Positions 57,973-64,000 of a stretch of DNA of 64,000 nt are shown here, piece by piece. Each line of letters begins with the position of its first letter. The stretch's first letter is position 1. Position numbers and translations under genes: made by a program. A model generated the notes under the pieces. It worked only from the letters and a program-made list of their open reading frames with translations. It was not told the origin of the DNA and searched no databases. This DNA is from Primulina eburnea (Eukaryota; Streptophyta; Magnoliopsida; Lamiales; Gesneriaceae). The stretch spans positions 32,427,635 to 32,491,634 of the forward strand of contig NC_133103.1 of NCBI RefSeq assembly GCF_022965805.1, read 5' to 3'.

Positions 57973-58784
57973 CATGGCTAGGACTCTCACCCTGACTCAT
58001 GACAACCCCTGGCTGTGTCCTGGCCCAGGCCAAGTCCAAGCCTCACTCTAAAACCGTGAAACCCGAACGTGAAATCCATGACAGCAGCCTTCGGCTTTTG
58101 TTTCCTTATTTCCTTTTGGTTTCTGTTGATGGTGGGTGGGTGTGTATGGCTTTTTTTTCCTTGAAACCTTTACCTAAACATCTTATGGCATCATGGCAGT
58201 CCCTAAACACAATCAAGACATGGTTTGGTACATAAAAATCATTAGTTCATAGCATATACATGAGAAAAACGAATTTCTGAAAATAAACTTCAAGATCTTC
58301 ATGCATACATTAATTAAATCGTTATTATGATGTAATGGATGAGAAAAGGAAGATTTAGGCGTGCCTTTGCGTCGTAAACGCACGAAATACCGACGGCGAC
58401 GAAGAACGGAGAGATCCAAGGCTGCTTTCCCTTAAACTCTAGACTCAAGGCCTAATAAACTCTAATTAAGCACACTAGTGCAAGTTAGGCTTTAATTAAA
58501 CAAAAAAAAAATGTTTTCAAAAATATGAGAAAACCATCACCCTTTATTAAATATTAAATTTAATTATTTAATAAAACATTTTCACAATTTTCAGCCCTTG
58601 GTCTCCGTTCCTCGATCGTCACTTGAATGCCCTTTTAAAAACACAATTTCATGCAGAATGACAATAAAATCGTAATAAGTATGTATGTCACATAATTTAA
58701 TAGAAATTAAAATAAATTACTCAATTTCATATTTTCTAGATTTGCATGCAGTTGGATTATTTCGTCTTAATTTTGGACCTTACG
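57973..58784 (-). repeat. Solo LTR D, right part (5' end of LTR)
   Basis: The 5' part of the minus-strand D LTR, ending at 58784 with minus-strand CGTAAGGTCC, where TGTAAGGTCC would be canonical; one base of the terminal TG seems mutated. Non-coding, with AT-rich runs. Together with 44823-47584 the LTR is about 3.6 kb, or about 2.55 kb without the duplication. Confidence 0.7.
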
Positions 58785-58789
58785 GTTTC
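58785..58789. repeat. Target-site duplication, solo LTR D (right)
   Basis: GTTTC, against GTTTA at 44818-44822. Confidence 0.65.
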
Positions 58790-59527
58790 CCTCTGGCTTT
58801 CAACCAATCTTTCTTACACTGCTGCTACCACCACTCTCGAATCTAGGAGGAGGTTGTGAAAACTGTGCGGTAGGCTGTGGAGGTCTCGGAGTCTGAGCAA
58901 CATACAATGCTCCTCGCTTCTTAATCGAGCCAGCTTCGGCATCTTTCGCCCTGTTCAAAGCGTCAACAAAGTTGTTTGGTCGTCTCGTATTCATCAAATT
59001 AAAAATATCAAGATTTAAGCCGTTGATAAACTGATCAGCAACTGCTTCATCATTCGCTGCCACGTGTGGAGCAAAACCTAGCAATGTAGAGAACTTGACA
59101 ACATACTCTTCAATGTTCAACTGCTCTTGTCTCAAGTTTGCAAATTCTGCCCCCTTGTCCTTCCGGTATGACACTGGAAAGAAACGCTGATAAAATTCAG
59201 TTTTAAAAACTTTCCACGTAATTTCTGTACCTCTCTGTTCCAACGCTCTCTTGGTTGTAATCCACCGTTTCTTTGAACTTCTTGTAATTGATGCCCAATC
59301 AGTTTCACTCTTCGTTCCTCCGTGTATTCGAGGGAATCAAACAACATCTCGATATCATCTAACCAACTCTCACAGTCAACAGAATTCTCGGTGCCTTTCA
59401 GTGTCGATGGTATGAATGACTGAAACCGTTTCAGCAATGTTTCCATCGGTGTAGCTGTCACATCCATAGGATCATTAGATGTACTGCCCTGTTCTGGCGC
59501 CCTGACTGCTGATCTTCGAGGAGGCAT
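58790..59527 (-). pseudogene. Element B gag, N-terminal part, frameshifted
   Basis: Gag of element B, cut off from its knuckles by solo LTR D. Start ATG 59525-59527 (MPPRRSAVRAPEQGSTSNDP). The gag domain reads SVDCESWLDDIEMLFDSLEY and VKLIGHQLQEV; a frameshift near 59265-59275 then breaks it. It resumes from about 59243 as EQRGTEITWKVFKTEFYQRF, NLRQEQLNIEEYVVKFSTLL, VADQFINGLNLDIFNLMNTR and PPRFESGGSSSVRK. It ends at the D junction. Close to A1 gag (the same PMDVTATPMETLLKRFQSF block), so A and B are sister families in their coding part. Confidence 0.9.
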
Positions 59528-59825
59528 ATCTAATTATCAAAAGGATTAGTTTTCCACTACATAAAATCTATCTCAGTCCTCCTCTGATCATCTTATCTCT
59601 GATCCAGAATCGGTTCTGATTCATTCTTTATCAGTACACATTTCAATCAACTAAATAAATCAAGCAAACATGTAATTTCAAAGTAATAACACATGCTTTC
59701 ATGCTAGCATAGAACATAAGTATAATAACAATACAATATTCCCATGCTAGTATCAATAAGTAAGCAAGGAAAATGACTCAATCTACCCCGTTCACTCGCT
59801 TCTATCTCAGGCTAAGGAACCTACA
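59528..59825 (-). other. Element B untranslated leader
   Basis: Non-coding, with the shared leader words cagtcctcctctgatcat and ctctgatccagaatcggttc. No gene. Confidence 0.7.
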
Positions 59826-59837
59826 GCTCTGATACCA
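59826..59837 (-). promoter_or_regulatory. Primer-binding site of element B
   Basis: GCTCTGATACCA on plus, tRNA-iMet type, 5 nt from the LTR edge at 59843. Confidence 0.93.
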
Positions 59838-59842
59838 CCTGT

Positions 59843-61335
59843 TGTGGGGACTCGGGTACTAATCATCTTCTTAATCGTTCTTTGGGACTAATTGGATCAA
59901 TTATGTATGCTACTTTGATAAAAAAAAAATTCTTATAATATCAAAGCATTACTAATTAAAATGTATAAAATCATACAACAAGTTAAGTTTCTTTATTACA
60001 CATGATCAAATGCAAAGTTTACAATACTTGATCAACTTACATATTTATTTCTATTTACAAGTCACATAACTAGTGTTTGTTGTTCCTCACTACCAGTCTA
60101 GGAATGAACACTAGTTTCATATCTAAGCTCGGATCGCCACCTAATCATCACTCGTTCAAGCTCTTCTCGGTAATGATCCTGTCCCACCTGTTTCCATGAA
60201 CACATACAAACACGACAACAGCCGGAAACTCCGGTGAGAATAAATCCCAGTATAAAACATGTATGCATGAAATGCATAAAATCATATACAAACGCATAAA
60301 TCATATATCAAAGAACATGACTCATAATTTATGACACATTAGTGAATACAGATAAAACTCTTTAACACGACTCACATCTAAGTCTAGGGATCCCGATGTG
60401 AATAAGACGTAACAAATCTCCCACCTACTCTCCGAATTGGGGTGGCGGTACGTCTTGTTCCTAGACTTTGGTCCTCTCTGTATCAAATATCTACAATAGG
60501 AGTCAATCTTCTCCTACGCACATCAATACCACCGAACATCTAGTGACTTGGCACCTCTGCCAATGACTCATCTATCTCAAGTGCGTTTCTATAACTCAAT
60601 AGACAAAGTATAACATATCAAAACATAAACAATCTAGTATGTGGTTTAGAGAAACTCCAGTCCAATCTGACTCGAGTCGTATCTCCCGGTTCAACATTGA
60701 TTTACACATTTCTTTTCTCGGTGTTTGGTTGGATGAAATCAATCTCAATCTTCGAAATCTTCAATACCAATATGAAATAACATATTTGATACGCACCACG
60801 TCAACTTCCAACTCAACGTAAGAATATCAATATGCAATCTCGATACATTTCGACGGCATAACAGCGAAATATTGATATACCGGCAATACAAATATCGTAA
60901 GATCAATATCACAAATTCATTACAATAATCATATGCATATCATAACCCCAAAATTATGTGCAACTCATGCCATATAAGCTGGAAATTGAGAACAATAACA
61001 TACGACATCTTTTCTTCAATCCGTTTTCGATTATATGTTTACCGTAAACTCAAGAACACATATTCTCAAGCATATTAAAATTCCTCCAACATATAAAATC
61101 TGAATCATGTTGGAAATCAATAAACCTTACGTCCTTTCGTAGCCGATGACAAGAGGATCACCAATCTAAGCTCGGATCGATAATTGAACGGTCGGATCGT
61201 TCGTAAGCACAAAATCAAGCTAAAATGAAACTTGAGGAGTTCTAAACTTTGCTCTCGGTTCTTGCTGCTGGAATGAAGGAATGAAGAGGTTTGTATATTA
61301 AATATGCATGTCAAAAACCAAGTGGCTTCATGTTT
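59843..61335 (-). repeat. 5' LTR of element B, U3 end deleted
   Basis: Begins TGTGGGGACTCGGG and follows the B2 LTR (39257-40754) to CTTCATGTTT at 61335, where B2 continues into its palindrome cluster but this copy jumps to Tat integrase. About 350 bp of U3, the LTR terminus and any TSD are missing. The hairpin domain is at about 60405-60545, with GAATAAGACGT paired to ACGTCTTGTTC and CTAGAC-TTTGGT paired to ACCGAA-TCTAG. Confidence 0.88.
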
Positions 61336-61501
61336 TAAAATTCAATTTCAGGGAGAAAGAGGGAAGTTAGATCCGAAGTACGAAGGACCCTACAAAGTTA
61401 TTGGGAATGCAGGAATTGCAGCATACTACTTAGAGGATGATGAGGGTAAGAAGACCAAACGCCTGTGGAATGTCCAACACTTGAAACGATATTATGCTTA
61501 A
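61336..61501 (+). pseudogene. Tat-like integrase C-terminus
   Basis: The last 54 codons or so of the Tat polyprotein: KIQFQGERGKLDPKYEGPYK, VIGNAGIAAYYLEDDEG, KRLWNVQHLKRYYA, TAA at 61499-61501. The ORF's upstream residues (MHVKNQVASCF) come from the truncated B LTR. Compared with the break at 39256 (LPSVLG), roughly 150 codons of integrase are absent, so a deletion removed them together with the end of the B LTR. Confidence 0.85.
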
Positions 61502-61604
61502 CCATAGCCTCAATCCATCCTGTTAGTTTTATTTTTAATTATGTCTTTATTTTGAAGAATATGATGAATAAGATTTGACATTGATATATCATCTTTTTTT
61601 ATCA

Positions 61605-61885
61605 AAATAAAAGCTCGACCTCGCACTCGCACTCGAGTCAAAATAAAGTCCGACGTCGTGATCGGCACGATTAGAAGTCCGACCTCGTGATTGGCACGAT
61701 TAAAAGCCCGACCTCGCTCTTGGCACGAAACAAAGTCCGACCTCGTAATCGGCACGATCAAAATCCCGACCTCGCGCCCAAAAATAATAACAAAGTCCGA
61801 CCTTATGGTCGGTACGATTTAAAATCCGACCTCGTGTTCGAAAGCAAAAGAAAAACCCTACCTCGCACTCGACAATGAAATATAA
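61605..61885 (+). repeat. Degenerate tandem repeats in Tat 3' region
   Basis: About nine units of 28-40 bp with the consensus AAAGTCCGACCTCGTGATCG followed by GCACGAT. Variable-length 3' minisatellites are common in Tat/Ogre elements. Some units form CCGACC/GGTCGG hairpins. The frames at 61510-61761 (minus) and 61687-61878 (plus) are products of the repeat. Confidence 0.85.
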
Positions 61886-62246
61886 AAGAAATCAATAAGA
61901 ATAAAAGATCCGATCTCCGAGTACAAGGTATCAGATTTGCACCGGACAATGAGGTTTTATATCAACCTTCCTATGGTCATGAGTTTATAATTATTCGGAA
62001 GATGCACTAGTTCGATATCCCCTTTTGGAAGTTAAACGTCCTATCTTTCAAGAAAAACACTTGTTTAGTCACATTTCAATAACTTAGACAAAATTTAAAG
62101 ACATAGGTTCAAAACACTGGCTAATGATAAAGTAAAAGGAAACATGACGGAAAGAACAACCAGAACAGAAACATAAGGAGTAAAATTGTATTGAGTAAAA
62201 GGAACCTAAAACAAAGAAATGAAAGGCGAAGAGTCTACCCGGCAGG
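61886..62246. other. Non-coding stretch of Tat 3' region
   Basis: No ORF, repeat or regulatory signal recognised. Confidence 0.5.
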
Positions 62247-63902
62247 CTACTTCACTTTCTCTCGAGCGTCCGAGCCTTCACTCTCCATCACCCATCTCTT
62301 CATCCTCCTGCATGTCTTCTAGGGCCTTAACCACATCGAGGAAGGAAAAAGGGTGTTCGGCTTTAGAGTAACCATTGGCTCGGACCTGAGCAATACTCCC
62401 ATTAAATCCATGCTTGAAGTAAGAGGTGGCTTGTTTGAGCACAGCGAATCAAATTACGGAGAGTGGATGAACTCCTCTTTCTTGTGAAGCCACACGGCCT
62501 CGGCTTCATGTTCCTTCTTGCGCAATTGTTCCTCAAGCTGAAGTGCTCTCTGCTCTGCACAAGCGGCCTTGTCCTCAAAGACTTGTACTTGAGCTCGGGT
62601 GGCTTAGAGCTCGGCTAGGAAAGCCGCTTTCTCTGCTTCACTTTTAGTATGGATATCCTACATTTGCTTCATAAGTTCCCCGTGTCGGCTGAGAACATCA
62701 TTCAAGGTCGGTAGCGGCCTTCATCATGGCGAGATCCTCAGAGGATACCAAGTGCCGAACAAAATCTAGAGCTTCTGGTCCAGAAGGATGGGCTACGAAA
62801 GAGGTCCCGTGGTCGAGGGATTCCTCCAGGTTGACCTATTAGAAATCGCGGTTATCGGGAATAGTGGAAGAACTATGAGTCCCCTTCCTAGAGCCCCTTG
62901 GGGTCGGGGTTGAAGCAGTAACTTTGAGAATTTTTTTCATGAGCTGCCCCTCAGAATCCATGGGCAATTTCTTCTGCTTCCCTTTGGCCTCGGCGGTAGA
63001 GTATTTTGAAGAGGTTTCGATCTCACCTTTCCTCTTTTTCATGTTTTGAAGCATTTTGGACTTCATAATTCTTTCGTCTGGGAAAAAAAAGGGAGAAGAT
63101 GGTGGGGAAGGAGAGACAGAAGAAGCAAAAGAAACATAGAGTCAGCATAATATTTTGTTTTCAGTAGGAAAGTGGAAAGGCTGGGGAAAATATACCTATG
63201 TCCCCCTCCACTTCGAATCTTTTCTTGCAGAACCTAAATTTACAAAGAAGATCATCATGGATCAGGCTCTTGACGTCAAAACACCTTTCCGAGGTATTAG
63301 CAAGGAAGCGGGTCAGGTCTATGACATGCCTTGGTGCGGGTGGATTTCTAAGGTTTAATTTGTCAGCCCAAGCCATATCGCAGTGCCAAGGAAGAGGCTC
63401 AGACTCTACATAAAAAAATCGGTTAGATTGTGGGATGAAGGGTTTTCGCCCAGAAAATCACACTCGGGTCGGGGTGATAGGTAAAATCGACCTACTTCTT
63501 TTCTTTTGATCTGCACAAAACGATCTAAGAGGGCTACTGAGAGGGGTATATCGAAATACATAAGCAATACCCTAAGGACAGAAGCGTGCTAAAGGAATTG
63601 GGATCTAGTTGGCTAGGGCATAGAAGATAGTGATCGCAAAGGAACTGAACTATTCTGGGGATGGGAAACCGAAGACCCATCTCTAGTTGGTCCAAGTAAA
63701 ATGTGAAATATCCGTTAGGGGGGAGATGAGCCCTATCTGTAATCTCAGGGATTCGAATATAGATTTCCGAAGAAAATCTCAATAACTCTCTCATACTATA
63801 AAAATCTTCATACCCTAGAATAGAAGCCTAAACTTCATACCAAGGGAGCCCTGTAGAAGTCCTCAAAGGGGAGGAGGAAGAAGTGCCTATAGCCTCATCC
63901 AT
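62247..63902 (-). pseudogene. Tat-like antisense ORF (putative gypsy-type transposon protein), broken
   Basis: A reading frame opposite to gag-pol, downstream of integrase, where Tat elements often carry an antisense ORF of unknown function. ATG at 63900-63902 (MDEAIGTSSSSP); an in-frame TAG at 63828-63830; then YSMRELLRFSSEIYIRIPEI, ITDRAHLPPNGYFTFYLDQL and EMGLRFPIPRIVQFLCDHYL, resembling the Transposase_28 (putative gypsy type transposon) family as I remember it. After a frameshift it continues at 63376 with MAWADKLNLRNPPAPRHVID and LLCKFRFCKKRFEVEGDIG. Then a Lys-rich part (62839-63066) and a probable coiled coil (62440-62700), ending at TAG 62247-62249. Several stops make it a pseudogene. 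Confidence 0.65.
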
Positions 63903-64000
63903 TCCTTAACCAGATTATTGCAACTAGCACAAGAAGAAGAACTTACCGAAGCGATCAAGAAAAGCAGAGTTGGGAACACTAGGTTACCGAATTCAGGAGG
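63903..64000. other. Window end, no feature
   Basis: Short flank upstream of the antisense ORF; it could hold its promoter, but I see no clear TATA. Confidence 0.4.

Noticed and set aside
61605..61885. Independent satellite array
   Set aside because: Only about nine degenerate units, placed where Tat elements carry 3' tandem repeats.

Overview
This window is repeat-derived plant nuclear DNA. I find no host gene, rRNA or tRNA. It is a nest of LTR retrotransposons: Ty3/gypsy elements of the chromovirus (Tekay/Del-like) and Tat-like lineages, plus one Ty1/copia element. Plant origin is inferred from a tRNA-iMet primer site (TGGTATCAGAGC) beside several LTRs, a Tat-type element with dual RNase H and an antisense ORF, and the plant-type copia polyprotein. 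I cannot name the species. Family labels A, B, C, D, T1 and Tat are mine.

Layout. 1-6498 (minus): element A1, with gag, PR, RT, RNase H and INT running off the left edge, and its 5' LTR. 6499-11419 (minus): decayed element A2 with its 5' LTR. 11420-14490: LTR fragments (B-like, then D-like). About 14490-64000 (plus): one Tat-like element, the host of everything to the right, split by four insertions. These are a copia element (16765-26061, minus, TSD GAGGG), a solo A-family LTR (26252-28176, TSD GAATA/GACTA), an intact Tekay-like element T1 (30426-38246, TSD AGTTC), and a B-family gypsy element (39257-61335, minus). The B element is itself split by a solo LTR of family D (44823-58784, TSD GTTTA/GTTTC), which in turn holds a full-length gypsy element C (47590-57967, TSD CCTAG). 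The Tat element resumes at 61336 with its integrase end, 3' tandem repeats and an antisense ORF.

How the parts work. T1 has one uninterrupted 1472-codon Gag-Pol with all catalytic residues and near-identical LTRs; it is the only element here that looks autonomous. By-eye LTR divergence suggests the copia and T1 insertions are youngest (under about 1%), with C older (about 2%). The other elements carry stops, frameshifts or deletions.

Three signals deserve attention. First, the transcribed part of the A and B LTRs holds a multi-hairpin domain whose helices are kept by compensatory changes between families. Second, most LTR families carry their own cluster of short GC-rich palindromes in U3, in A and B just upstream of a TATA box. 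Third, element C has a 175-nt GT-AG intron-like insert between the Gag zinc knuckle and protease; unspliced RNA would give Gag only and spliced RNA Gag-Pol.
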